Positions 1 to 8,523 of a DNA stretch of 64,000 nt are shown here, in pieces. The number at the start of each line of letters is the position of its first letter. Positions within the stretch are counted from its first letter, which is position 1. Below the pieces are notes generated by a model. That model saw only the letters and a list, made by a program, of their open reading frames with translations. It ran no database searches and was not told the DNA's origin. This DNA is from Leeuwenhoekiella parthenopeia (GTDB taxonomy: Bacteria; Bacteroidota; Bacteroidia; Flavobacteriales; Flavobacteriaceae). The DNA lies in NCBI RefSeq assembly GCF_020782115.1, contig NZ_JAJGMW010000001.1, positions 62,001 through 126,000 of the forward strand, in the 5' to 3' direction. The position numbers and the translations under genes are program-made.

Positions 1-1462
1 CTGCAACCTTGATGGGCACGTTAAGCGTATTTGCCAGCGATTGCATGATAAATTTAGACTTGCGGGCAACGCCACCAATACCTACAACTGTTTTGATCTC
101 GATACCTTCATCTGCAAAGCGATCCATTATTTTCTTGGAGCCAAAGCAAATCGCGTTCACCAAAGCCTTAAAGATATGCGGAGCACGCGTACCCATATTG
201 AGATTGGTAACTGCCGCTTCCAGTTCCTGATTGGCGTCTGGTGTTCTTCTTCCGTTGATCCAGTCTAAAGCAACCGGAATGGCTTCGTGATGCGGAATAG
301 CCTCAGCGGCATCAGATAATTTTCTGATAAAGTCTGATTCTATTTCAGCTTTAAGTTTTTCTTTTTGTTCTGCGGAAAGTATATCTGAAGTCAGAACAAG
401 GTTATCTATAGGCCAGCTCAAAACATCTTTAAACCAGGCCAATAAATCTCCAAAAGCCGACTGACCGGCTTCCAGACCTACAAGGCCGGGAATTACCGAG
501 CCTTCAACCTGCCCGCAAATACCGCGAACGGTCTTATCTGCCGTAACTTCAGGAGCCGAAACGCTGATGTCACAGGTAGACGTTCCCATCACCCGAACCA
601 GCGTATGCTCTTCAACCTTGGCACCTACTGCACCGGCGTGCGCATCAAAAGTACCCACGGCGATAACCGTATCTGTTGTAAGGCCTAATTTCTCAGCCCA
701 GGCTGCGCTTAAGGTACCGGCAATCTCATCTGAGGTATAGGTTTCAGTATATAATCGATCTCGCAATTGCGCCAGATACGGATCTAATTTTCCTAAGAAT
801 TCTTCGGGTGGCAAGCCGCCCCAGCTCTCGTGCCACATCGCCTTATGACCCGCTGCACAACGACTGCGTTTAAAGTCGGCCAACGAAACATTATCAAGCA
901 AGGTAAACGTCATCCAGTCGCAATGCTCCATCCAGGAATAAGCTGCTTTTTTTACAGCTTCGTCTTCACGGGCAACGTGTAGAATTTTCGCCCAAAACCA
1001 TTCAGAAGAATAGATTCCGCCTTCATATTTGGTAAAGTCTTCACCTCCCCAGCTTCGGGCGAGGTCGTTGATTTCATTAGCTTCCTCAATAGCGGTGTGG
1101 TCTTTCCACAAGACCATCATGGCGTTGGGGTTTTCTTCGAACCCGGCAGTTAGCGCCAGCGGAATTCCATCCTGATTAACAGGAATTGGAGACGAACCGG
1201 TGGTATCTATACAAATTCCTTTTACCGCTTCGGCTTCTACCCCACTTCGGGAAACAACTGCTTTTATCGTAGCTTCCAAACCTTCCAAATGATCTAAAGG
1301 ATGTTGACGAAAACGATTTTCTGAAGCGTCACAATACAAACGCTCTTTCCAGCGCTTGTAATAACTAACTTCAGCTTCGATTTCCTGACCGTTAGATGCA
1401 TCAATCAAAACTGCTCTAACCGAATCTGAGCCGTAATCCAGACCTATAACATATTTTTTCAT
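1..1462 (-). CDS. araB: Ribulokinase AraB (partial, C-terminus beyond window)
   Basis: ATP-dependent kinase converting L-ribulose to L-ribulose 5-phosphate in the cytoplasmic arabinose pathway. Translation of the minus strand from the ATG at 1462 gives an open frame of about 487 residues running off the window edge; the family is usually about 560, so roughly 70 C-terminal residues are missing. The N-terminus has the FGGY-kinase phosphate-binding start MKKYVIGLDYGSDSVRAV, followed by a conserved CIDTTGSSPIPV segment; VGTFDAHAGAVG and VRVMGTSTCDI match bacterial ribulokinases. It lies 85 bases downstream of the GH127 gene on the same strand. That gap holds a TAGATTTG -7 element (1485-1492, minus) and an inverted repeat at 1508-1526, so it probably has its own regulated promoter. 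The assignment is strong from motifs and context. Confidence 0.93.
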   Translation of the reverse strand, partial: MKKYVIGLDYGSDSVRAVLIDASNGQEIEAEVSYYKRWKERLYCDASENRFRQHPLDHLEGLEATIKAVVSRSGVEAEAVKGICIDTTGSSPIPVNQDGIPLALTAGFEENPNAMMVLWKDHTAIEEANEINDLARSWGGEDFTKYEGGIYSSEWFWAKILHVAREDEAVKKAAYSWMEHCDWMTFTLLDNVSLADFKRSRCAAGHKAMWHESWGGLPPEEFLGKLDPYLAQLRDRLYTETYTSDEIAGTLSAAWAEKLGLTTDTVIAVGTFDAHAGAVGAKVEEHTLVRVMGTSTCDISVSAPEVTADKTVRGICGQVEGSVIPGLVGLEAGQSAFGDLLAWFKDVLSWPIDNLVLTSDILSAEQKEKLKAEIESDFIRKLSDAAEAIPHHEAIPVALDWINGRRTPDANQELEAAVTNLNMGTRAPHIFKALVNAICFGSKKIMDRFADEGIEIKTVVGIGGVARKSKFIMQSLANTLNVPIKVA

Positions 1463-1484
1463 AAACTAAACTGCTGTTATCTGA

Positions 1485-1492
1485 CAAATCTA
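1485..1492 (-). promoter_or_regulatory. Candidate -7 promoter element of araB
   Basis: On the minus strand the sequence reads TAGATTTG, an exact match to the Bacteroidota -7 consensus TAnnTTTG, 22 bases before the araB ATG. No good -33 TTG is present at 17-23 bases upstream; that place is occupied by one arm of the 1508-1526 inverted repeat. The arrangement fits a promoter whose -33 contact is controlled by, or replaced by, a regulator. This is inference from consensus matching only. Confidence 0.45.
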
Positions 1493-1507
1493 CTATTTTC
1501 AAATTAA

Positions 1508-1526
1508 AAATGTAAAAGATACATTT
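1508..1526. promoter_or_regulatory. Candidate AraR operator, site 1 (araB)
   Basis: AAATGTAAAAGATACATTT, an inverted repeat with arms AAATGT/ACATTT (extending one pair inward to AAATGTA/TACATTT). It lies in the 85-base gap between the GH127 and araB genes, 45 bases before the araB start. The same AAnTGT-N7-ACATTT pattern recurs at 7515-7533, 7613-7631 and 58262-58280, always upstream of sugar-utilisation genes or the regulator gene. That the Nudix-type regulator at 7665 binds it is an inference. Confidence 0.5.
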
Positions 1527-1547
1527 AAAATAATTTTAACTATTTTC

Positions 1548-3905
1548 TTAAAAGTCTGCATTTAACAAACGCACACCATAAATTCCTGAGGTCCTGGAGT
1601 TGGGAGCCGCCTCAAAACGCACATTTAAAATTTCGCTTTTTGCAACAAGGTCGTCGGGTAAATCATAATCTACTTCGAAGAACGAATTGCCCTGCGTCCC
1701 ATCAAATTGAGGAGATGCGATCACCTGCCCGTTTACCAAAATATCGAACTTCCTTCCCGCATCTTTACCGTAATAGGTAATGCGCAAGGTTTTAGCCAAA
1801 GCATCTTTGTTTCTCAAATCATAACTGAACCAACCCGTCGCATCGCGCCAGTGGCGGTTTTGATGCACACCGCTGTTAGAATCTTTAGAATCAAAACCAT
1901 GATCAGACTCGGGTTGCTGCTCGCCCGGAGCCACATAATCAAGCGTGATTGATCTCAGATAGGCTTCGGCCTTTTGCTGCTCCTCGAGTTTGCGCTGCAT
2001 TTCGGCAAGACTTTCAGGAGTTTCGGTTTTAAAATAAATGGTGTAGCGCTTTTCGTGAATGTTGTAAAATGGCTGAAGCACCAAATCCTTATATGCATCA
2101 GGATACAACAATTGCGAAGCGGTAAATTGTAAAGTTTTACCGGCAATGGGCTTGATCTGGTCAAGCATTGATTCGCCGGCTTTTGAAACAAATGTGGGCG
2201 ATTCAGTCAAAGGCAAAAACGGGCCGTTAGCAATATGACCGCCACGACTATCGTCAGCAAACATTCCCTTCTGATCTTCATCTCCGGTCACAGCCGCCAA
2301 AACCAGCGGGCCATACTTTACCGAAACATAGCCTGATTCATCCGGGATTTGCTCGAGACTGAGATGCATAGGCATTTCCATCCTGATGCGATCGCCGTTT
2401 TTCCATTTGCGTTCTAAAGCAATATAGCTTCCGGGCTTGGCTTCAAGCTCCTGAAGCTTTCCGTTTACATAAACTTTTAAAGCCCCTGCTGCCACCCATT
2501 CCGGATAGCGCAACATCAGCGTTCCTTTGGTTTTCTTTCGGCTTTGCCAAATCAATTCTGTAAAATCAGCTTCCGGGAACCGGGTTTCCTGTTTTAAGGA
2601 AGCCTGTTTTTCTTCCCATTTCACTTCAGAAGGAATAAACAGGTTTACATAAAGCTTGTCTTCCGCTTTTGCGTAAATGAGTTCGTTGTACTTGGTATGA
2701 TTTTCCATCCCTGAGCCTACGCAGCACCAGAAACTGGTTTCAGGCTGCGAGTACACGCGGTAATGCCCGGGGCGCATGGGGGTAAAATACACAAAACCAC
2801 CCTCGGGATTCTGAGTGGATAAAATGTGATTGTATAGAGCTCGCTCGTAAAAATCGATATAATTTTCCTCTGCCGTGTCTTCAAATAAGAGCTTGCTGAG
2901 TTTAAGCATATTGTAGGTATTGCAACTCTCAGGCCCCTGCTCGCTGCTCATCACCGAAGAAAAATCATCAACAGGATTAAAATGTTCCCGAACGCTGTTT
3001 CCGCCGATGCTCAGACTGCGTTTTTCAGTCACGTTATCATAAAAATTGGACGCGGCATCGTGGTATTCTTTATCTGCTTCCAATTGATTGATGCGCTCAA
3101 AACCGATGAATTTCGGGATTTGAGTGTTGGCGTGCATTCCGGTTAGGATGTCTTCATCAGCTGCTAGTGGCTCCAACAATGCCAGTTGGGAAAAGTCTTT
3201 AGCGAGTTTCAAGTACTTTTTATCGCCGGTAATCGCATAGACTTCAGCAAAAACTTCGTTTAGGCCGCCGTGTTCGGAGCGCAGCATATTCTGAATTTGT
3301 TCCTGAGAAAGATTTTCAGTGATGCCCATAAACCAATCAGTCAAATCGATCAACATGTCTTTTGCAATTGGAATTTCGGCGTGCAGCCACGCGTCTTTGA
3401 GTCCGTTGAAGGTCTTGTGAATATTGTACAAAGGCACCCATTTGTTATTCAATCCAAAGCTTGATGCATTGATTTTTCCGGCTTTAATTTCATCCCATAG
3501 CTGCTTACTTCCGGGAATTCCGCCCACGTAACCATTACCGTTTGCCTGTTGTGCTTTTTGTAATTCGGTAAGCGCATAGTCTAGCAACTCTTTAGCTTCA
3601 AGATCGCCGGTAGACGCGTAATACATAGACAAGGCAGACAGGTAATGTCCTGCAGTATGCCCGTCAAGACCGGTATTTTCCCAGTTGGTATAAGATTCGG
3701 CTTTAGGCTCGAGACCGGCTTCGCGTAAAAAAGGTGCAAGCAGGCGATCTGCCTCTAAATCTTTGATGTATTCAAAATCGGTTAAAGCGGCTTCTTTAAA
3801 AACGCCTGAAGTAACCTCAACCTGATTGAGCGGGAATAAATCAACGCTTTGCTGCGCCGAAAGACCCCAACTCCATATTCCTAATACTGCAAGTATTTTT
3901 TTCAT
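1548..3905 (-). CDS. GH127 beta-L-arabinofuranosidase (secreted)
   Basis: Glycoside hydrolase of family 127 (formerly DUF1680), expected to release beta-L-arabinofuranose from arabinan- or extensin-type glycans. The 785-residue protein starts with a Sec signal peptide (about 1-17, ending GLSA). The cysteine-glutamate zinc site of the family is visible: E326 and C328 in GPESCNTYN, and C394-C395 in SFWCCVGSG, where the first of the pair corresponds to the nucleophilic cysteine of HypBA1. E307 in NSVREHF matches the general acid/base position. The C-terminal part (about 675-785) is an extra beta-sandwich-like module (GWFSYDLRN...ITYYGKDAG), often seen on Bacteroidota members. It is one base from the upstream GH43 gene, so it is in the same operon as the GH43, GH43 and GH51 genes. 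Substrate specificity within GH127 is inferred from neighbours. Confidence 0.92.
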   Translation of the reverse strand: MKKILAVLGIWSWGLSAQQSVDLFPLNQVEVTSGVFKEAALTDFEYIKDLEADRLLAPFLREAGLEPKAESYTNWENTGLDGHTAGHYLSALSMYYASTGDLEAKELLDYALTELQKAQQANGNGYVGGIPGSKQLWDEIKAGKINASSFGLNNKWVPLYNIHKTFNGLKDAWLHAEIPIAKDMLIDLTDWFMGITENLSQEQIQNMLRSEHGGLNEVFAEVYAITGDKKYLKLAKDFSQLALLEPLAADEDILTGMHANTQIPKFIGFERINQLEADKEYHDAASNFYDNVTEKRSLSIGGNSVREHFNPVDDFSSVMSSEQGPESCNTYNMLKLSKLLFEDTAEENYIDFYERALYNHILSTQNPEGGFVYFTPMRPGHYRVYSQPETSFWCCVGSGMENHTKYNELIYAKAEDKLYVNLFIPSEVKWEEKQASLKQETRFPEADFTELIWQSRKKTKGTLMLRYPEWVAAGALKVYVNGKLQELEAKPGSYIALERKWKNGDRIRMEMPMHLSLEQIPDESGYVSVKYGPLVLAAVTGDEDQKGMFADDSRGGHIANGPFLPLTESPTFVSKAGESMLDQIKPIAGKTLQFTASQLLYPDAYKDLVLQPFYNIHEKRYTIYFKTETPESLAEMQRKLEEQQKAEAYLRSITLDYVAPGEQQPESDHGFDSKDSNSGVHQNRHWRDATGWFSYDLRNKDALAKTLRITYYGKDAGRKFDILVNGQVIASPQFDGTQGNSFFEVDYDLPDDLVAKSEILNVRFEAAPNSRTSGIYGVRLLNADF

Positions 3906-3906
3906 A

Positions 3907-4887
3907 TTAATCTACTATTTTAATATTTAAACCCGGCCAGCCTGTATCGTCCCAAGAGAGCTGAGCGATTTGCAGTTTTGGCTTCGCATTATCCTGCGCA
4001 TCGTATGCGTGGAAAATGATATAATCTTTGTCATCAAAGGTATAGGCAGCGTTGTGCCCAGCTCCATACCAGTTCGCATTGCCTTCAAGGATAAGGGTTC
4101 CACCACCTGCGTTAAGGCTTTTGCCTTCCCGGTCAACATAGGGACCGGTTGCCTTTTTAGAACGGCCCACGACAACTTTATAGGTGCTGTTTTCTCCCCG
4201 GCAACACAAATCCCAGGATAGAAACAGGTAATACCAACCGTTCTTTTTAAAGATAAACGGAGCCTCAAGAGCCGCATCACCCGGGTTATCGTCTGCCAAC
4301 TCAAAAGAGCGTTCTCTTCGTGCAATCGTGTACCATTCCTGAGGTTTTGCGATTGATTTTAAGTCGTCAGCAAGTTTGACCATTTTGAGGCCTTCCCAAA
4401 AACTTCCAAAAGCCAGCCAGGGCGTTCCTTTTTCATCAATGATCAAATTGGGATCAATGGCATTCCACAAATCCCGGTTGGGAATCGACTGAATTACTAT
4501 TCCCTGATCTTCCCACTTATAGGCAGGATCGTTTGCATCTAATGTTGAATTTATTGTCAGGCCTATAGCTGATGTATTTTTCGCGAATGCGGAAACCGAA
4601 TAATACAAATAGTATTTCCCGTTATGAAAACTGATGTCTGGAGCCCAGATATGATTGTTAAAATCCTGAGCAACCTCATCTGCCCAAACCGGCTCTTCCT
4701 GAAAAACCTGAGGCTGGCGTTCCCAGTTCTTCAAATCTGATGAACTGAAAACCGATATTCCCCTACCGGTACTAAACAGGTAAAACGTATTTCCCTCTTT
4801 AATCATTACCGGATCATGCACCCGTATGTCCTGAGCAAAAAAGCTTCCGTTGATTAGGAATACTAAAAGTGCAAGGTGCTTTTTCAT
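3907..4887 (-). CDS. GH43 endo-arabinanase-like hydrolase (secreted)
   Basis: Five-bladed beta-propeller glycoside hydrolase, family 43, most like arabinan endo-1,5-alpha-L-arabinosidases. The signal peptide spans about 1-18 (ends SFFA). The three family carboxylates are visible: D25 in RVHDPV (general base), D145 in WNAIDPNL (pKa modulator) and E208 in ALEAPFIF (general acid). Motifs HIWAPDISFHNGKYYLYYS and SWDLCCRG are characteristic of the arabinanase subfamily, and the late GAGHNAAYTF holds the metal-coordinating histidine region. Length 326 is normal for a single-domain enzyme. It lies 5 bases from the second GH43 gene and 1 base from GH127 in one operon. Endo- rather than exo-activity is inferred from similarity of motifs. 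Confidence 0.88.
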   Translation of the reverse strand: MKKHLALLVFLINGSFFAQDIRVHDPVMIKEGNTFYLFSTGRGISVFSSSDLKNWERQPQVFQEEPVWADEVAQDFNNHIWAPDISFHNGKYYLYYSVSAFAKNTSAIGLTINSTLDANDPAYKWEDQGIVIQSIPNRDLWNAIDPNLIIDEKGTPWLAFGSFWEGLKMVKLADDLKSIAKPQEWYTIARRERSFELADDNPGDAALEAPFIFKKNGWYYLFLSWDLCCRGENSTYKVVVGRSKKATGPYVDREGKSLNAGGGTLILEGNANWYGAGHNAAYTFDDKDYIIFHAYDAQDNAKPKLQIAQLSWDDTGWPGLNIKIVD

Positions 4888-4892
4888 TTATA

Positions 4893-5891
4893 TTACGGTT
4901 GAATTCCCTCTGAGGTCATCACAATACGTTTGATGCTTCCGTCTTCATTGTAATACAGGCGATCTACACATACCGAACGATGATAACTACTTCCGTGAAT
5001 AGGAATGCTCCCGTTATGATAAATAAAATACCAGTTGCCTTCAAACTCAATAATAGACTGGTGATTGGTATTGCTATTGCCGGCCACTTCATTTAAAATC
5101 CCTTTAAACTCCCAGGGACCGGTAACGGATTTAGACATCGCATAAGCTATTTTCTCAGGAAAGTCATACGCGTAAGACAGGTAATACCAATCGCCGCGTT
5201 TGTGGATGTAAGGAGCTTCGGTAAACTTGGGAAGATCAACGGTATGGATAGGACCGTCCATTTCAATCATAGTGTCTTTCAGCTTAATATATTTACAAAC
5301 CCGATTACCCCAATATAGATACGGCGTGCCATCATCATCGATGAAAACGGTAGGATCGATATCGTCCCATCTTATATCAGTTTGCGTCGTCATATCATTT
5401 GTGATGAGCGCTTTACCAATGGCATCTTTCCAGGGTCCTTCCGGGCTGTCTGCCACGGCTACTCCTATAGCCTTTCCGGGTTTTGAATCATTATGCTCTG
5501 CGGTCACAAACCAGTAGAACTTACCATCCTTTTCAACAACCTCAGAAGCCCAGGCTGAATGAATAGCCCAATCAAAATCACTTGGTTTTAATGGAACGGG
5601 ATGCTCCTTCCAGTTGACCATGTCGTCTGAAGAATACAGCAGCCACTCATCCATAATATAGCGCTCTTCATTTTCCGGCGCCTGATCGTGCCCGACATAC
5701 AGATAGACCCGGCCGTTATGAACAAAAGCTGCGGGATCAGCCGTGTATTTATTGGTAATGATGGGATTGTTAAACGAACTTTCAAGTTCTTTAAAAAGTT
5801 CTTCCCCCCGCTCAGGATCCTGAGCTAAAGCGTTGTCAGACAACACAAAACACAGATATGAAAAAAATGCTATTCTAAGACTTTTGATCAT
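4893..5891 (-). CDS. GH43 alpha-L-arabinofuranosidase/beta-xylosidase-like hydrolase (secreted)
   Basis: A second family 43 beta-propeller enzyme of 332 residues with a Sec signal peptide (about 1-23, ending NALA). Catalytic triad positions: D52 in KYTADPAAF, D179 in WDDIDPTVFID and E225 in FTEAPYIHKRGDWYYLSY. The NPIIT.KYTADPA opening and the WLLYSSDDMVNW segment distinguish it from the arabinanase next door and resemble exo-acting arabinofuranosidase or xylosidase subfamilies. It sits between GH51 (29-base gap) and the arabinanase-like GH43 (5-base gap), all minus strand. A plausible role is debranching or trimming arabino-oligosaccharides after endo-cleavage. Which of arabinofuranosidase or xylosidase activity it has cannot be decided from the sequence alone. 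Confidence 0.85.
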   Translation of the reverse strand: MIKSLRIAFFSYLCFVLSDNALAQDPERGEELFKELESSFNNPIITNKYTADPAAFVHNGRVYLYVGHDQAPENEERYIMDEWLLYSSDDMVNWKEHPVPLKPSDFDWAIHSAWASEVVEKDGKFYWFVTAEHNDSKPGKAIGVAVADSPEGPWKDAIGKALITNDMTTQTDIRWDDIDPTVFIDDDGTPYLYWGNRVCKYIKLKDTMIEMDGPIHTVDLPKFTEAPYIHKRGDWYYLSYAYDFPEKIAYAMSKSVTGPWEFKGILNEVAGNSNTNHQSIIEFEGNWYFIYHNGSIPIHGSSYHRSVCVDRLYYNEDGSIKRIVMTSEGIQP

Positions 5892-5920
5892 AAGTCTCTA
5901 TTTGATTTGTTGCTACGCTT

Positions 5921-7465
5921 TTAGTTTGCTTCAAGAACCACTACCGAAAACGGTGGTAACTCTACTTCAAGAGTTCCGTTTTTAAGCTTGAATTTTTTGA
6001 ATTGTTCAGGCTGAATTTTTTCCGGCGACTCAAATGTGTTGTGATCTTCAAGTGTTTTTGAAGTTAGAATTGTTGCGCTGATATCTTTCAGTTTTAAAGC
6101 ACCTACGGCTACGCTAACAGTATTTGATTTTTTAGAATCGATATTCACCAAAGAGATGTGAACCTTTCCTGCTGCATCTTTTGAAGCCGAAGCATTTACT
6201 GCCGGAAGCTTTTCACCATTAAACTCAAAGTCTGGCGTATTCAATTCGATAGGAATAAGCTGCGCATCCTGATGCACGTTGTACATTTTCATCACATGAT
6301 AGGTAGGAGTCAGGATCATTTTCTCACCTTCGGTAAGAATAACCGCCTGAAGCACATTTACAACCTGAGCCAGATTGGCCATTTTCACACGTCTTGCATG
6401 ATTGTGAAAGATGTTTAAAGTCATACCTGCAATCATCGCATCACGCATCGTATTCTGCTGAAATAAGAAGCCGGGATTGGTATCTTCCATAACATCATAC
6501 CAGCCGCCCCACTCATCAACGATTAAGTCTACCTTGCCTTTAGGATCGTACTTATCCATGATTTCAACATGCTTGGTAATGAGTTCTTCCATTAACCAGG
6601 CCTGCTCCATAGTTTTAAAATACTGGTCTTCCGAAAAGCCTACAGAAGGTCCTTTTGCATTCCAGTCTATCACAGAATAATGGTGTAAAGCAACACCTTG
6701 CAGCAGGTTATGCGGAATGTCGCGCATCAAAACTTCCGTCCAGTGATAATCGTCGTTGCTGGCACCTGAAGCTATTTTATACAAACCGCCTTCTAGACCG
6801 GCATCAGACATAAAAGTGGCATATTTACGGTAGATATCAGCATAATATTCTACTCGCATATTTCCACCACAACCCCAGGCTTCGTTTCCTACACCCCAGT
6901 ATTTTACACCCCAGGGCTTTTCACGGCCGTTTTCCTTTCGCCAATCGGACATTGGGCTGATTCCGTCAAAATTCACGTACTGCACCCAGTCAGCCAGTTC
7001 CTGTACTTCACCACTCCCCACGTTTCCGGCCAGGTAAGGTTCTGCTCCAAGCTCTTCGCAGAGATTTAAAAAGTTATGCGTACCAAAGCTGTTATCTTCG
7101 GTCACATTACCCCACCAGGTATTTACGATTGTAGGCCGCTCGCTTTGTGGCCCTACCCCGTCCTTCCAGTGATAGGTATCTGCAAAACAACCGCCCGGCC
7201 ATCTCAGGTTGGGAATCTTCAAATCTTTTAAAGCATTGATAATGTCATTACGAACACCCTCTGTATTGGGAATATTACTTTTTTCGCCCACATAGAGACC
7301 GTCGTAAATACACCGTCCCAGATGCTCTGCAAAATGACCGTAAATATTTTTGTCAATTACGGGAGCTTCGTCTGATGGATTGAGTGATACTGTAGCCTGA
7401 GCCAAAGTGATCAGCGGAGTCAAAAAAAGAAGAAAAACCGGAAGAATACGGGTAGTACGTAACAT
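5921..7465 (-). CDS. GH51 alpha-L-arabinofuranosidase (secreted)
   Basis: Retaining exo-alpha-L-arabinofuranosidase, family 51, clan GH-A. The 514-residue protein has a signal peptide (about 1-22, ending ITLA) followed by the typical opening VIDKNIYGHFAEHLGRCIYDG. The acid/base is E195 in GVGNEAWGCGG and the nucleophile is E318 in LIVDEWGGWYD. NLRWPGGCFADTYHW and the GTHNFLNLCEELG segment are family signatures; a C-terminal beta-sandwich closes the protein. It is the first gene of the arabinan operon (GH51-GH43-GH43-GH127) and is divergent from the araR-type regulator across a 199-base region that carries two copies of the candidate operator. The signal peptide implies periplasmic or surface action on imported or extracellular arabino-oligosaccharides. 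Confidence 0.94.
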   Translation of the reverse strand: MLRTTRILPVFLLFLTPLITLAQATVSLNPSDEAPVIDKNIYGHFAEHLGRCIYDGLYVGEKSNIPNTEGVRNDIINALKDLKIPNLRWPGGCFADTYHWKDGVGPQSERPTIVNTWWGNVTEDNSFGTHNFLNLCEELGAEPYLAGNVGSGEVQELADWVQYVNFDGISPMSDWRKENGREKPWGVKYWGVGNEAWGCGGNMRVEYYADIYRKYATFMSDAGLEGGLYKIASGASNDDYHWTEVLMRDIPHNLLQGVALHHYSVIDWNAKGPSVGFSEDQYFKTMEQAWLMEELITKHVEIMDKYDPKGKVDLIVDEWGGWYDVMEDTNPGFLFQQNTMRDAMIAGMTLNIFHNHARRVKMANLAQVVNVLQAVILTEGEKMILTPTYHVMKMYNVHQDAQLIPIELNTPDFEFNGEKLPAVNASASKDAAGKVHISLVNIDSKKSNTVSVAVGALKLKDISATILTSKTLEDHNTFESPEKIQPEQFKKFKLKNGTLEVELPPFSVVVLEAN

Positions 7466-7514
7466 AGAGTTTATTTTTTTAAATAAAACGTTTGCGCTAT
7501 TGAAGCTTTGTTTT

Positions 7515-7533
7515 AAGTGTTAATTTCACATTT
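7515..7533. promoter_or_regulatory. Candidate AraR operator, site 2 (GH51 operon)
   Basis: AAGTGTTAATTTCACATTT matches AAnTGT-N7-ACATTT with one mismatch in the inverted-repeat arm. It starts 49 bases before the GH51 start codon, almost the same offset as site 1 has to araB (45 bases). It overlaps a further palindrome, TTAATTT-N10-AAATTAA, at 7520-7543. A role as the regulator site for the GH51-GH43-GH43-GH127 operon is inferred. Confidence 0.45.
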
Positions 7534-7612
7534 AACAAATTAAGGTAAAATTTTCTTAAAATCAAACCTACTTTTGAATATTTATGAAAACACAAAAGCC
7601 AGTAAGGGCCTA

Positions 7613-7631
7613 AACTGTGTAATCCACATTT
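7613..7631. promoter_or_regulatory. Candidate AraR operator, site 3 (araR autoregulation)
   Basis: AACTGTGTAATCCACATTT matches AAnTGT-N7-ACATTT with one arm mismatch, 33 bases before the regulator ATG. It ends 12 bases ahead of a TATATTTG -7 element (7644-7651), so it would cover the -33 position of the regulator promoter. This spacing to the -7 element is close to that of site 1 (15 bases). Autoregulation is an inference. Confidence 0.45.
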
Positions 7632-7643
7632 GTTAATTAATTT

Positions 7644-7651
7644 TATATTTG
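7644..7651 (+). promoter_or_regulatory. Candidate -7 promoter element of araR
   Basis: TATATTTG is an exact match to TAnnTTTG, 13 bases before the ATG at 7665, which implies a very short 5' leader. No TTG lies at 17-23 bases upstream; site 3 is there instead. Consensus match only. Confidence 0.4.
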
Positions 7652-7664
7652 TTAAAAAATTAAA

Positions 7665-8354
7665 ATGTTAAGCAGCTATTCAACCGCAGATAAAGTGCTT
7701 CTGGCTCTGGACTGCATCATCTTTGGATTTGACCAGCATCAACTTAAAATCCTGCTTATTCAAAGAGACTTTGAACCTGAAAAAGGAAAATGGTCACTTA
7801 TAGGAGGCTTTCTAAAACGCACCGAAACTCTGGATGATGCTGCAAAACGCATTCTCAATCACCTCTCCGGTCTTGATGACATCTATTTGGAACAGCTGTA
7901 TACCTTTAGCGAAGTAGATCGCGATCCCGGCGAGCGCACACTTTCTACCGCATATTATGCCCTGATTAATAGTGAGGATCACAAACTTCTGGAAGACGGC
8001 GACTATACTGCAAAATGGTTTGACATTAAAGAGGCTCCCAACCTGATTTTTGACCACAATGAGATGGTACAAAAAGCAATCCTGAGATTACGCCGCAGGG
8101 CGGTGAGTAAACCTATTGGTTTTGAATTACTGCCTGAGAAATTCACGATGCTGCAATTGCAGAAACTTTATGAAGCCATTCTGGACGTCGAATTGGACAA
8201 ACGCAACTTTATCAATAAAGTAAATGCGCTTGATATTCTGGTTAAACTCGATGAGAAGGATATGACTTCCTCCAGAAAAGGCTCTTACCTCTATCAGTTT
8301 GATAAAGAGAAGTACGACCAAAAGATCGAGGAAGGTTTTACCTTTAAAATCTAG
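7665..8354 (+). CDS. araR: Nudix-fold transcriptional regulator, AraR type
   Basis: Member of the NrtR/AraR group: an N-terminal Nudix domain (about 10-150) that acts as an effector sensor, joined to a C-terminal winged helix (about 150-229, MLQLQKLYEAILDVELDKRNF). BtAraR of Bacteroides thetaiotaomicron, the known example, senses L-arabinose and controls arabinose genes. Here the Nudix box keeps G48 and E54 (GFLKRTE) and R62, but the three glutamates of REUxEExGU are replaced by I63, H66 and L67. Hydrolase activity is therefore unlikely, as expected for a sensor. It is divergent from the GH51 operon across a 199-base region with two candidate operators. Length 229 is typical. The family call is strong; the ligand is inferred from neighbours. 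Confidence 0.87.
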   Translation: MLSSYSTADKVLLALDCIIFGFDQHQLKILLIQRDFEPEKGKWSLIGGFLKRTETLDDAAKRILNHLSGLDDIYLEQLYTFSEVDRDPGERTLSTAYYALINSEDHKLLEDGDYTAKWFDIKEAPNLIFDHNEMVQKAILRLRRRAVSKPIGFELLPEKFTMLQLQKLYEAILDVELDKRNFINKVNALDILVKLDEKDMTSSRKGSYLYQFDKEKYDQKIEEGFTFKI

Positions 8355-8490
8355 TGTAATTGAGGCGTTAAGACTCCTCTTCCATTAGGTATTCATTAAC
8401 AATCTGTGCGTTATAGCCCCGGTTATCTTAATTAAATCCCAATTTTAATCCTTTTGTATAAGAATTTCCTCATTCTTTTAAACAAAGAAT

Positions 8491-8498
8491 TAAATTTG
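8491..8498 (+). promoter_or_regulatory. Candidate -7 element upstream of the carotenoid locus
   Basis: TAAATTTG matches TAnnTTTG exactly, 25 bases before the ATG of the MerR-type regulator at 8524. A TTG at the usual 17-23 base spacing is absent; the nearest TTTG (8453-8456) is too far away. It may be a regulated promoter, perhaps recognised by an alternative sigma factor or controlled by the regulator itself. Consensus match only. Confidence 0.35.
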
Positions 8499-8523
8499 AG
8501 AGTTGATCGGCTTATAACCACAT

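Noticed and set aside
9-268. Two plus-strand open frames of about 75 codons at the window start.
   Set aside because: They lie antisense to the araB frame, which translates into a clear ribulokinase; they have no recognisable features.
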